NCBI GenBank assembly: GCA_018668635.1
Contig: JABJCN010000061.1
Coordinates: 1 to 41,428, forward strand
Source: Opitutia bacterium
GTDB taxonomy: Bacteria > Verrucomicrobiota > Verrucomicrobiia > Opitutales > JABJCN01
DNA: 41,428 bases
Direction of reading: 5' to 3'
Positions 27,094-35,640 of this stretch are shown here, one piece after another; within the stretch, counting starts at the first letter, position 1; every line of letters begins with the position of its first letter. The translations under genes were made by a program, and so were the position numbers. Under the pieces are notes generated by a model, which searched no databases, had not been told where the DNA came from, and worked only from the letters and a program-made list of their open reading frames with translations.

Positions 27094-27393
27094 GGCGGGC
27101 ACCAGCAGCAGAACTGGGACGCCCACAATGGGGTTGAGGAGAACCTTAGGGTCTACTGCCCGGAAATTGACCAGCCGGTCGCGGGCCTGCTTTCCGATCT
27201 GGCACAGCGGGGTATGCTCGATGAGACCCTCGTTATCTGGGGCACGAGGCGGCGGTCAACCGGCACCACGTCAGCGACCTCCATGCCACGACCCTGCACC
27301 TGATGGGCCTTGACCACGAGAACCTGACCTACCATTATGGCGGGCTCGACCAACGCTTGACCGGCTTCGAGCCGACCCAAGGGGTGCTTGCCT
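27094..27393 (+). pseudogene. Remnant of a DUF1501 protein (C-terminal part, internal deletion)
   Basis: Frame 27094-27250 reads GGHQQQNWDAHNGVEENLRV, then [20 protein letters not shown] and LVIWG, the signature of DUF1501 (alkaline-phosphatase-fold, PVC sulfatase-like) proteins. The expected GGEFGRTP...HH...GYxA section is gone. In a different frame the next bases give [20 protein letters not shown], then [20 protein letters not shown] and TAG at 27391, the family's normal ending. So a deletion with a frame change removed roughly 60 residues, and the N-terminal three quarters are missing altogether. Confidence 0.8.
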
Positions 27394-27404
27394 AGCCGGG
27401 AGCC

Positions 27405-30218
27405 TTAACTCTGCTCGTGTACGGTGTTCCAGATTTTGGTGATGATCTCGTCACCGTCCTCGGTCTCGACGTCGATGGAGATTTCCATCTGGTGCGCGGG
27501 GCCGATGGTGGGAACCTTGAGTTGCACGCTTTTGCCGTCCCCGAGCAGCCTGGCTGACTCGACCTTGTAGGTTTTCTGGTCCTTGTCCCCGGACCCGTAG
27601 TTGTGGGACCATGTAATGTTGGAGGAGCGGATGGAATAGGACCCGGGATCCTCGGCAAGTTCCTTGTCCAGTTTGCTGGTGAAGTGGAGGATGAGTCCGT
27701 CCTTCTTTATGTTCAGCCCTTTCGGCATGTTGACGGGCTTCCCGGTGTACCGGACCCGGTCAAGGCCTCCGTTTTTGCCGGCGTTGGTCTGCCAACCCTT
27801 GAGCCCGGAAATATAGAGCTGTCCGTCGCGCTCGTTGAATCGGCCGCGCATACAGCTGGACGTGAAACGCAGCTTGAAGGGGACGACGCCTCCCTGGATC
27901 TGGCCGTTGACAAATTCCTTGACCACGAGGTAGAGGGCGCTTCGCCCGTAGGAAAGGTGAAGGAGTTCCCCGTCCAGTCCCCCCCATTTTTTACTGGTGA
28001 CCCAGGTCTGCCCGCCACCGGAGTTGTCGACGCCCTTGGGTAGCCAGGCCAGCGGCTTTGGTGCCTCGGAGGGGTCGAGGTGCTTGGGTCGTCCCTTGCT
28101 GAGCTGGGATACGGTTGGTGTGGTCTTCATGTTGGTATAGCCTGCAGCTGCATCGACGACGCCATGGAAGCTGCCGGGGGTCATCCAGTTGATGGGACTG
28201 CGGGGAACAAAGGTACCCTCGTTGTCGCCGCTGGTGACCTGTCCGTCTGGGCCGACGCCCATGCCGTTGGGTGCGCGAAGGCCGGTGGCGTAACGCTCCA
28301 TCCTGGAGCCGTCCTTACTGACCTTGATGATGGAGCCGTGGTGACGACCCATGCGCTCGAAACTGCGGCCGCCTCCGCGGACGGGGCTGCCGAATGCAAA
28401 GTAGAAGTTGCCCTTGGGGTCGGTGTGGAGGTCAAAGCAAAAGGCGTGGAAACCATTGGTGAGGTCCCAGTCATTATTGAAGTTCTCGTAGAAGTCAGCC
28501 TCACCGTCCTTGTTGAGGTCATGGTAGCGGGTGATTTGGTCATCGGCCACGGTGTAGATGATATCGTCGACAATCTTGAGGCCAAGGGGCTCATGCTGGC
28601 CGGTTGCGAACCGTTTCCATGTGACCTCGTCCAGGTCCTCGTCGATCCCCTTGACGATCCAGACGTCCCCGTCCCAGGTGCAGACGGCGGCGGTTGTCCC
28701 GTCGGAAAAGAAATCAAAGCCGCCGAGGCGCATACGGGGCTCGAGCGGGTTGTTGTAGGGCACGGGTATTCGATCAATGACGTAGGCCTTGTTGGTATCC
28801 TTGCTGAGCTGGCCCTTCATTACGATTGGGTCGCCCCAGCGGGCAGGACCGCCGCTGGTCAGCAACTTGAGGCTGGAGAGCTTGATCTCAAGGCCTGTGA
28901 ATTCCTTCACCTTGGTGGCCGCTGCATCACTGGCCTTTGCATAGGCAACCTGAAAGGTTTCGGGACCGCCGGGAACCTGAAGGCAGAGCGTGGTGCCTTC
29001 CTGGACAATCTTGCCTTTGCCGAGACCCTGGACGCCGATGGTCGATTCGCCAAAGGTGGCGATGCTGCCGGAGATCTCCACCCCGGTCGCGGGTACATCG
29101 GCAATGACGAGCGTCAGGGGCTTGCTTGGGTTGTCGATTTCAAAGCGTCGGACGATGAATGCTTCCTCTCCTTCACCGTTGAGGTGGGGATACTCAAGGA
29201 CTGTTGAACTGCCAACGGTGTACTTGAGAATGGTCTTGTCACCATGAATGTAGAGTCCCTTGTACTTGGCCCATTCACGGGGGAGGGGACCGAGCCGGGA
29301 GTAGGGACCTTCACGCGGGTCGCTGAGGACGCCATCCTTCGCCCAGCCGGGGAGGGCCTTGTTGGTGAACGTGGTGGCGCCCCGGATGTTGGGGAATGCA
29401 CCATGGCCACCGGAGAAGGGGAGTCCTTCAAACTTGATTGCAGGCTGGGTCCATCCAACCGCCATCCGTATGGTGTCGGCGTCAAAGACCACACCCGCGG
29501 AACCATCCTCGTTGAGACGAATGACCTGGGCGCGGTAGGCAATATTATCCCCGTGCTCGTCCTGCCCGACCCGGACGGCAGTGCCAATGAAGTTTCCAAA
29601 ATTTGCGGGAATGGTGCCACCTCCGGCCGTGGGTCGGCGTGGGGCGGGTTTGCTTCTACCGGCCCTTGCCTTTTCCCAGCCCTTCTTGTCCCAGGCAATT
29701 TCAGCCTGTTCTGGCTTGTGGTAAAGGGCTTTTGTCGGAATGGGTTCCTCTTTTCCTCCCGGGGGGGTCCAGTAGGCGATGCAACCCACGCCGCCTCCAC
29801 CCTGATCCAGTTGAATCTCGATCTTGTGGATGCCAAATGTGAGGTGGGTTTTTCCTTCCTTCCTTGTCCATGAGTGGTCCCCCCAGTTGTTTACGACAAT
29901 CTTCCCATCAATCAGGATTCGTGAACCGTCATCGGATGCGGATGCAAATTTGTAATCACCGGATTTCTCAACCATGAGCTGGCCGGTCCACCGGACAGTA
30001 AGGTTCTGGCTCAGCTTGGACCCATAAAAATCCCCGCTGACCTCGGGAAACTTAACCTGTTTGTCGATCCGGACAAGGAAGGGCTTTGCACCCTTGGGAA
30101 TATTACTGTGACGGCTCTTGAAGTATTCCCCGACAAGGCCGGGTTTCAGGTTTGCGCCCTGCATTGGTAGGACGGTAGCCAGTATTGAGAGGATCAGGCA
30201 ATGGATTAAGTTTTTCAT
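27405..30218 (-). CDS. Secreted PA14-DUF6797 propeller protein
   Basis: 937 aa with a signal peptide (MKNLIHCLILSILATVLPMQG). The PA14 lectin-like domain (about 25-165) contains GLVGEYFKSRH and YKFASASDDGSRILIDGKIV. The DUF6797 region (about 205-430) is recognised from GQDEHGDNIAYRAQVIRL and LPREWAKYKGLYIHGDKTIL. Then comes a sorbosone/glucose-dehydrogenase-like propeller (about 495-800) with DLNKDGEADFYENFNNDW and TGLRAPNGMGVGPDGQVTSG. The heme domain sometimes following in relatives is absent here; a separate cytochrome gene lies across the divergent promoter. Likely a periplasmic or surface carbohydrate-binding oxidoreductase component. Function unproven. Confidence 0.88.
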   Translation of the reverse strand: MKNLIHCLILSILATVLPMQGANLKPGLVGEYFKSRHSNIPKGAKPFLVRIDKQVKFPEVSGDFYGSKLSQNLTVRWTGQLMVEKSGDYKFASASDDGSRILIDGKIVVNNWGDHSWTRKEGKTHLTFGIHKIEIQLDQGGGGVGCIAYWTPPGGKEEPIPTKALYHKPEQAEIAWDKKGWEKARAGRSKPAPRRPTAGGGTIPANFGNFIGTAVRVGQDEHGDNIAYRAQVIRLNEDGSAGVVFDADTIRMAVGWTQPAIKFEGLPFSGGHGAFPNIRGATTFTNKALPGWAKDGVLSDPREGPYSRLGPLPREWAKYKGLYIHGDKTILKYTVGSSTVLEYPHLNGEGEEAFIVRRFEIDNPSKPLTLVIADVPATGVEISGSIATFGESTIGVQGLGKGKIVQEGTTLCLQVPGGPETFQVAYAKASDAAATKVKEFTGLEIKLSSLKLLTSGGPARWGDPIVMKGQLSKDTNKAYVIDRIPVPYNNPLEPRMRLGGFDFFSDGTTAAVCTWDGDVWIVKGIDEDLDEVTWKRFATGQHEPLGLKIVDDIIYTVADDQITRYHDLNKDGEADFYENFNNDWDLTNGFHAFCFDLHTDPKGNFYFAFGSPVRGGGRSFERMGRHHGSIIKVSKDGSRMERYATGLRAPNGMGVGPDGQVTSGDNEGTFVPRSPINWMTPGSFHGVVDAAAGYTNMKTTPTVSQLSKGRPKHLDPSEAPKPLAWLPKGVDNSGGGQTWVTSKKWGGLDGELLHLSYGRSALYLVVKEFVNGQIQGGVVPFKLRFTSSCMRGRFNERDGQLYISGLKGWQTNAGKNGGLDRVRYTGKPVNMPKGLNIKKDGLILHFTSKLDKELAEDPGSYSIRSSNITWSHNYGSGDKDQKTYKVESARLLGDGKSVQLKVPTIGPAHQMEISIDVETEDGDEIITKIWNTVHEQS

Positions 30219-30252
30219 ATTGTTACCTATAAAATAGATTTTTTCTATACCC

Positions 30253-30275
30253 TTTGGGATGGTTTTAGTCCCAAA
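30253..30275. repeat. Perfect inverted repeat between divergent genes
   Basis: TTTGGGA (30253-30259) and TCCCAAA (30269-30275) flank nine bases in the 140-base region between the divergent DUF6797 and DUF1080 genes. It could be an operator or a small hairpin; there is no U-tract, so not an obvious terminator. Confidence 0.45.
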
Positions 30276-30358
30276 CCTGTCAAGCTCAGGGAATTAGAGG
30301 TTGTCTACTTTTCAATAAATCCCCATCCAATCTTTTTCCCAAATTACCAAACGATAAT

Positions 30359-31675
30359 ATGAAATCCTTGAAACCCATCCTCCATGTTTCCCTTCTGTTT
30401 TGTTTAATTCCCGGTCTGGCGGTCATTGCCAAGATTGATCCCCCCGAGGGTTTTGTTTCCCTGTACAACGGGAAGAATCTTGATGGCTGGTGGGGCTTGA
30501 AAACTGAGAATCCAGCCAAGTGGATGGCACTCAGTGCAGACGAACTGGCCAAGAAGAAGGCAGCCAGCCTGAAGGATATCAACAAGCATTGGACCGCCAA
30601 GGGTGATGTCCTTCACAACGACGGTCACGGGCTTTACCTCTCAACGATTAAGAACTACGGCGATTTTGAATTGCTGGTCGATTACAAGACGGTAGCCAAG
30701 GCGGATAGTGGAATCTATCTTCGCGGCGTGCCCCAGGTACAGATCTGGGACTACACCAAGGAGGGTGGCAAGTGGAAGATTGGTGCCGACAAGGGTTCAG
30801 GCGGTCTATGGAACAACAGTAAGGGAGCACCCGGCAAGGATCCGCTCGTGCTGGCTGACAAACCATTCGGCGAATGGAACAGCTTTCGAATCCGCTTGGT
30901 TGGTGAGAATTGTACCATCCACCTCAATGACAAACTGGTCGTCGATAACGTCCGGCTTGAGAACTACTTCAATCGCAAGGGTTCACTTCCCAAGAAGGGC
31001 CCAATCCAGCTCCAGACCCACGGCGGTGAAATTTCCTGGCGTAACATCTATATCAAGGAACTCAAAGGCAAGTCGGGTGCCAAGGGTGGCAAGGGCAAGA
31101 AGTCTGAGACCGGATTCAAGAGTACCTTTAATGGTAAGGATTTTGATGGATGGGCCGGCCCGCTGGCCAATTACGAGGTTGTTGACGGTGCCATCCAGTG
31201 CCGGAAGGGCAAGGGTGGAACCATCCACACCAAGGAAATCTACAAGGATTTCGTGGTGCGCTTTGAATTCAACCTCCCTCCTGGCGGCAACAATGGTCTC
31301 GCAATTCGCTATCCCGGCAAAGGGGACACAGCATACTACGGGATGTGTGAACTGCAGGTCCTCGACAATACCCACCCGAAATATGCCAAGCTCGACAAGC
31401 GCCAGTATCATGGTTCCGCCTACGGTATGGCCGCTGCCAAGCGTGGCCACCTGAAGAAACCCGGTGAATGGAATGAGCAGGAGGTCACCGTCAAGGGACC
31501 GACCATCAAGGTTATCCTGAATGGTACGGAAATCCTGGATACCGATCTCAGCAAGGTGACAGATTATATGGCTGGAAAGCCACATCCCGGCAAGGATCGT
31601 GCAGAAGGACATTTTGGCTTTGCCGGCCATAGTTCACCGGTGCTCTTCCGCAATATTCGCATCAAGAGCCTTTAG
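30359..31675 (+). CDS. Secreted tandem DUF1080 protein (two 3-keto-disaccharide hydrolase domains)
   Basis: 438 aa with a signal peptide ending near residue 24. Domain 1 (about 28-235) runs from GFVSLYNGKNLDGWWGL to ISWRNIYIKEL. A Lys/Gly linker (KGKSGAKGGKGKKSE) leads to domain 2 (about 252-438), FKSTFNGKDFDGWAGPL to VLFRNIRIKSL. Each has the NxGLxxR/SGIYLRG strand and the terminal WRNI/FRNI strand. The domains differ enough to suggest division of labour (catalysis and binding) or an old duplication. The cytochrome gene starts 8 bases after this stop, so the two are co-transcribed. Confidence 0.92.
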   Translation: MKSLKPILHVSLLFCLIPGLAVIAKIDPPEGFVSLYNGKNLDGWWGLKTENPAKWMALSADELAKKKAASLKDINKHWTAKGDVLHNDGHGLYLSTIKNYGDFELLVDYKTVAKADSGIYLRGVPQVQIWDYTKEGGKWKIGADKGSGGLWNNSKGAPGKDPLVLADKPFGEWNSFRIRLVGENCTIHLNDKLVVDNVRLENYFNRKGSLPKKGPIQLQTHGGEISWRNIYIKELKGKSGAKGGKGKKSETGFKSTFNGKDFDGWAGPLANYEVVDGAIQCRKGKGGTIHTKEIYKDFVVRFEFNLPPGGNNGLAIRYPGKGDTAYYGMCELQVLDNTHPKYAKLDKRQYHGSAYGMAAAKRGHLKKPGEWNEQEVTVKGPTIKVILNGTEILDTDLSKVTDYMAGKPHPGKDRAEGHFGFAGHSSPVLFRNIRIKSL

Positions 31676-31683
31676 GTCCTGTT

Positions 31684-33924
31684 TTGCATCCCTTTTTTCG
31701 CATCCTGCTCCTGTTTACTCTCCCGTCGTTGGGTGGTGCCGCCGTTGACATACCCGGCCTTGAGCACCTGAAGGACAATCCCGCCGCTGCCGGGAACCTG
31801 CTTCTCAATGAACTGCAGTGTGCCTCCTGTCATGAGCACAAGACCGGTTTTGCAGGCCTTCCGGCAGGAACGGCCCCTGACTTGAGCAATACTGGGAATC
31901 GCCTCAAGGCTGACTGGGTGCTCAACTTTATTGCATCACCGGGAAAGGTGAAGCCCGGTTCCGCCCACCCGGATATCCTTGCCGGCAAGCATGCGGGTTC
32001 CGCCAAGGTGCAGACCGAGGCCATCACACATTACCTGATGATGCTCAAGCGTCCACAACCCATCTCGGACAAGCGGGGATCCGCCGAAAAGGGAAAGGCT
32101 CTCTATGGGCAGGTTGGTTGTATCGCCTGTCACGGTAAATCTGAGAATCTGGATCCCGGGGCGAAATTTTCAAATACCTTTGCCTTTGCCGGGTTCCTCC
32201 AGGATCCGCTCAAGAGCAACCCTGGATGCCGGATGCCCTCTCTTTCGCTCACGGAGGAGGAGGCCCTTGATATTGCAACATTCCTCATCAAGACCCCTGG
32301 GAAGACCAGTGGCTTCCTATCCGATTTTGACAAGGTAAAGCAGGGGCAGTCCTACTTTAAGTCCCTCAATTGCTCCGCCTGTCACACGGTCACTCCCGGT
32401 GGGAAGCTGGTCCAGCCCGAGGGCATCCTGGGGCCGCTGCCATCTCTTTCTGAACTTGCCGGCAAGGAGGGGCAGGGCTGCCTGAATCCCAAGCCGACCG
32501 GTTCCTGGCCGTTTTTTGGCCTTTCCAGTGATCAATACAAGCTGGTCGGTGACGCGCTCAAGACCATTGCCACGCCGGCAAAGCCTTCCCCCTCCGAACG
32601 CGTTGCCACTCGCATGGCCTTGCTCAACTGTTACGCCTGTCATTCACGGGATGGTGTTGGAGGCCCTGCCGAGGATCGGGACAAACATTTTCATACCACC
32701 CAGCAGGCCATGGGACCGGAGGGACGCCTCCCACCCAACCTCAACGAGACAGGAGCCAAGCTCAATCCATCATGGTTGAAGGAGGTGCTGGGGAAGGGGA
32801 CCAAGGTGCGTCCCTACATGCTGACCCGCATGCCGGGTTATGGGGATCACAACATCCATCAGCTTGCCGAAGACTTTGCCGTGGCCGACAAGGGCAAGAT
32901 AAAGCCGGTTGCCGCCCCGCCGAACGTAAAGATTCGAGAGGCCTTAAAGCAGGGCCGCCTGATGGTGGGTTCCAAGGGGTTGGCCTGTGTTTCCTGCCAT
33001 ACTTTCGGGGGGACTCCCTCACTTGGTGTGCAGGGTATGGATCTTGCCGTGATGAAGAAGCGACTGCAGTCCGATTGGTACCGCCGCTACATGGTCAATC
33101 CCATCGCGCTGCGTCCCGGGACGCGCATGCCCAGCTTCTGGCCGAATGGAAAGTCGACCAAGCCGGACATACTGGGTGGCGATTCCTTAAGGCAAATTGA
33201 AGCGATATGGAAGTATCTTGCCCTGGGCGAGAAGGCATCTGTCCCCTCCGGGTTGGCCCGTAGTGGCATGATGCTGGTCCCGGGGGATGAAGCCCGAATA
33301 TACCGCAACTTTATTCAAGGTGCCGGCCCGCGTGCCATCGGGGTCGGTTATCCCGGTGAAGTCAACCTTGCCTGGGATGCCAATGATCTTCGTCCCGCCC
33401 TTATATGGCAGGGTGATTTCATGGATGCCTCCAAGCACTGGGTCGGCCGTGGTTCCGGTTTCCAGGGCCCGGCCGGTTTCAACACCCTTAACCTACCCAG
33501 GGGTTTGTCGCTGGCCATCCTTGAAGATGAGGATGCGCCCTGGCCCTCCACCGGCGGGCGAACCCCGGACACCCGTTTCAAGGGTTACCAGCTGGATGAA
33601 TCCCGCTTCCCTGCCTTTCGCTACATTTTCCACGGCATCGAGGTCACGGACTACTACGAACCCTTTGAAGCCGGGGATGCCTTTGTTCTGAGGCGAACTA
33701 TGACACTCAAGGGCAAGGCTGTGAAGGGCCTGACTTACCTTGCCGCCTCCGGGGAAAACCTCCAGGTCATTGAGCCCGGAGGCAAGTTCAGGATTGGCGA
33801 CCTGACGGTGACCCTGACTGTTTCCAAGGATCCCAGATTCAAGCTCCGTCAAGGAAGGGAAATTACCGTTCCACTCGACCTCTCTGATGGTACGCTGACT
33901 ATCACGCAGGTGTATGATTGGTGA
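31684..33924 (+). CDS. Periplasmic multiheme cytochrome c protein (five CXXCH)
   Basis: 746 aa. Five heme-attachment motifs are present: CASCH 46-50, CIACH 146-150, CSACH 230-234, CYACH 316-320 and CVSCH 435-439. Met axial-ligand candidates lie in CRMPSLS, TRMPGYG and TRMPSFWP. The last 230 residues are a beta-rich domain without hemes, like those following cytochrome domains in PVC propeller proteins. The start must be TTG at 31684, since no in-frame ATG precedes the first heme motif and the signal peptide (HPFFRILLLFTLPSLGGAA) begins at once. It probably accepts electrons from periplasmic sugar oxidation. The gene lies between the tandem DUF1080 gene and a propeller gene. Confidence 0.9.
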   Translation: MHPFFRILLLFTLPSLGGAAVDIPGLEHLKDNPAAAGNLLLNELQCASCHEHKTGFAGLPAGTAPDLSNTGNRLKADWVLNFIASPGKVKPGSAHPDILAGKHAGSAKVQTEAITHYLMMLKRPQPISDKRGSAEKGKALYGQVGCIACHGKSENLDPGAKFSNTFAFAGFLQDPLKSNPGCRMPSLSLTEEEALDIATFLIKTPGKTSGFLSDFDKVKQGQSYFKSLNCSACHTVTPGGKLVQPEGILGPLPSLSELAGKEGQGCLNPKPTGSWPFFGLSSDQYKLVGDALKTIATPAKPSPSERVATRMALLNCYACHSRDGVGGPAEDRDKHFHTTQQAMGPEGRLPPNLNETGAKLNPSWLKEVLGKGTKVRPYMLTRMPGYGDHNIHQLAEDFAVADKGKIKPVAAPPNVKIREALKQGRLMVGSKGLACVSCHTFGGTPSLGVQGMDLAVMKKRLQSDWYRRYMVNPIALRPGTRMPSFWPNGKSTKPDILGGDSLRQIEAIWKYLALGEKASVPSGLARSGMMLVPGDEARIYRNFIQGAGPRAIGVGYPGEVNLAWDANDLRPALIWQGDFMDASKHWVGRGSGFQGPAGFNTLNLPRGLSLAILEDEDAPWPSTGGRTPDTRFKGYQLDESRFPAFRYIFHGIEVTDYYEPFEAGDAFVLRRTMTLKGKAVKGLTYLAASGENLQVIEPGGKFRIGDLTVTLTVSKDPRFKLRQGREITVPLDLSDGTLTITQVYDW

Positions 33925-33930
33925 GGAGGG

Positions 33931-34010
33931 AAAATTCTAAATGCGAAAATCGAAGCACGAAATCCGAAATCCTAAATCCGAAGGAAATTCAAAAATTTCA
34001 AAATAGCCTG
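33931..34010. repeat. AT-rich short-period intergenic repeat
   Basis: Imperfect tandem units of about 8-11 bases of the type 'cgaaatcctaaat' (aaattctaaatgcgaaaat, then cgaagcacgaaatccgaaat, then cctaaatccgaagg). I recall similar 'AAATCCGAAATCC' tracts between genes in PVC genomes, but found no second copy in this window. It separates the cytochrome gene from the next one. Confidence 0.6.
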
Positions 34011-34051
34011 GAAAGGTAGGTTAACCCGTCATTCGTAAAAAATCCATCGCC

Positions 34052-35521
34052 ATGCGTATTTCCAACATTCTCACCGCTTTCTTGATAACGACTTTGACCC
34101 TTTCTGCCGCCCCGGTTGAGGAGGACTACTACAGGATGCACAAGATTCCGATCCCCGCCGGCATTGTCCTGGAAGCGGGGGGGATTGAGGTCATGCCGGA
34201 CGGGCGCCTGGCCGTCGGGACCCGCCGGGGTGATATCTACATGGTTGAGAACGCATTTGATGAAGATACTTCCAAGGCAAAGTTCTCATTGTGGGCGGAA
34301 GGACTCCATGAGGTCCTTGGACTCTCGCTCTACAAGGATTCGCTTTATGTCACGCAACGACCGGAGGTTTCCCGACTGGAGGACCTCGACAAGGATGGAC
34401 GGGCCGACCTTTTTGAAACCATAAGTGATGGATGGGATATCAGCGGCGACTACCATGAGTATGCATTCGGCTCCAAGTTTGATCCGGAGGGCAACATGTG
34501 GGTGGTGCTGTGCCTGACGGGATCGTTCAGCAGCAAAACACCGTATCGGGGTTGGTGCGTCCGGGTTTCCCATGACGGGAAGTTCATTCCCACCGCCAGT
34601 GGCATCAGGTCCCCCGGCGGGATCGGTCTGAACTGCCTGGGCGAGGTCTTTTACTGTGACAACCAGGGGCCATGGAACGGAACGAGTTCATTGAAGCACT
34701 TGACACCCGGGAGCTTCCAGGGACACCCCGGCGGCTTCAAGTGGTATGAACTGGACGACGTGAGGAAGGCTGTTGGCGAACGTGTCGAGCAACCACAGGA
34801 TGGCGGACGTTTCCATAAGGAGATTTCCCGCATCCCTGCCTACCGGCCGCCGGCAATCCTTCTTCCCCACGGAAAGGTTGGCAATTCCGCAAGCGGCATT
34901 ACCTGTGATGCCTCCGGCGGCAGGTTCGGGCCCTTTCAGGGACAACTCTTTGTCTCCGAGCAGACCCACAGCGTCATCAACCGCTGCTTCCTCGAGAAAA
35001 TCAATGGCTACTACCAGGGGGCCTGCTTTCCCTTTAGGAAGGGTTTTGGTTCCGGTAATGTTCCCCTCATGCAATGTCCGGATGGCTCACTGTACTCCGG
35101 CGGTACTGATCGTGGATGGGGGGCTCGTGGTGGCAATCGCCATGCATTGGACCGGCTTGTATGGACAGGCAAGACCCCCTTTGAGGTCCACGAAATGCGA
35201 ATTCAACCCGATGGATTCGAGCTCACCTTCACCGAACCGGTTGATCCCAAGGTTGCAGCGGACCTAGCTTCCTACACCATTGGAACCTACACCTACATTT
35301 TCCAGGGCAAGTATGGTAGTCCCCAGGTCGATGCCTCGACCCCCACCATCCAGTCCGCCAAGGTTGCGGGTGATGGCAGGAGTGTTCGACTGGTTGTTGA
35401 CGGGCTCCGAATTGGCCACATCCACGAGTTGAAGATGGCCGGCATCAAGTCCAAGGCCGAGGGCAATCCCCTCCTTCATGATGTCGCCTACTACACGCTC
35501 TGGCACCTACCTAGGGGTTGA
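34052..35521 (+). CDS. Secreted sorbosone-dehydrogenase-like propeller protein
   Basis: 489 aa with a signal peptide (MRISNILTAFLITTLTLSAAP). Propeller blades are visible: GGIEVMPDGRLAVGTRRGDI, EVSRLEDLDKDGRADLFETI, ASGIRSPGGIGLNCLGEVFY and CDASGGRFGPFQGQLFVSEQ. The C-terminal sheet (FELTFTEPVDPKVAADLAS, VRLVVDGLRIGHIHELKM) matches the end of the DUF6797 protein encoded at 27405-30218. This is the PVC group annotated as glucose/sorbosone dehydrogenase-like (DUF7133-type). It has no heme motif; the cytochrome gene just upstream could be its partner. Confidence 0.87.
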   Translation: MRISNILTAFLITTLTLSAAPVEEDYYRMHKIPIPAGIVLEAGGIEVMPDGRLAVGTRRGDIYMVENAFDEDTSKAKFSLWAEGLHEVLGLSLYKDSLYVTQRPEVSRLEDLDKDGRADLFETISDGWDISGDYHEYAFGSKFDPEGNMWVVLCLTGSFSSKTPYRGWCVRVSHDGKFIPTASGIRSPGGIGLNCLGEVFYCDNQGPWNGTSSLKHLTPGSFQGHPGGFKWYELDDVRKAVGERVEQPQDGGRFHKEISRIPAYRPPAILLPHGKVGNSASGITCDASGGRFGPFQGQLFVSEQTHSVINRCFLEKINGYYQGACFPFRKGFGSGNVPLMQCPDGSLYSGGTDRGWGARGGNRHALDRLVWTGKTPFEVHEMRIQPDGFELTFTEPVDPKVAADLASYTIGTYTYIFQGKYGSPQVDASTPTIQSAKVAGDGRSVRLVVDGLRIGHIHELKMAGIKSKAEGNPLLHDVAYYTLWHLPRG

Positions 35522-35640
35522 TTCCTTATATCCGGGTTACAAGTATCGAGAGTCATCTGAAACTTTTCGGCTTGAGGTGCCGTTTAATCCTGAAATGATT
35601 AGCCCAAACCCAATTCTGATCACATAAACCCAGGATACAC

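Noticed and set aside
28080-29207. 375-codon open frame on the plus strand
   Set aside because: Lies wholly antisense to the DUF6797 gene, has a biased Val/Gly/Ala composition and matches no family; the minus-strand protein has clear PA14 and propeller motifs.
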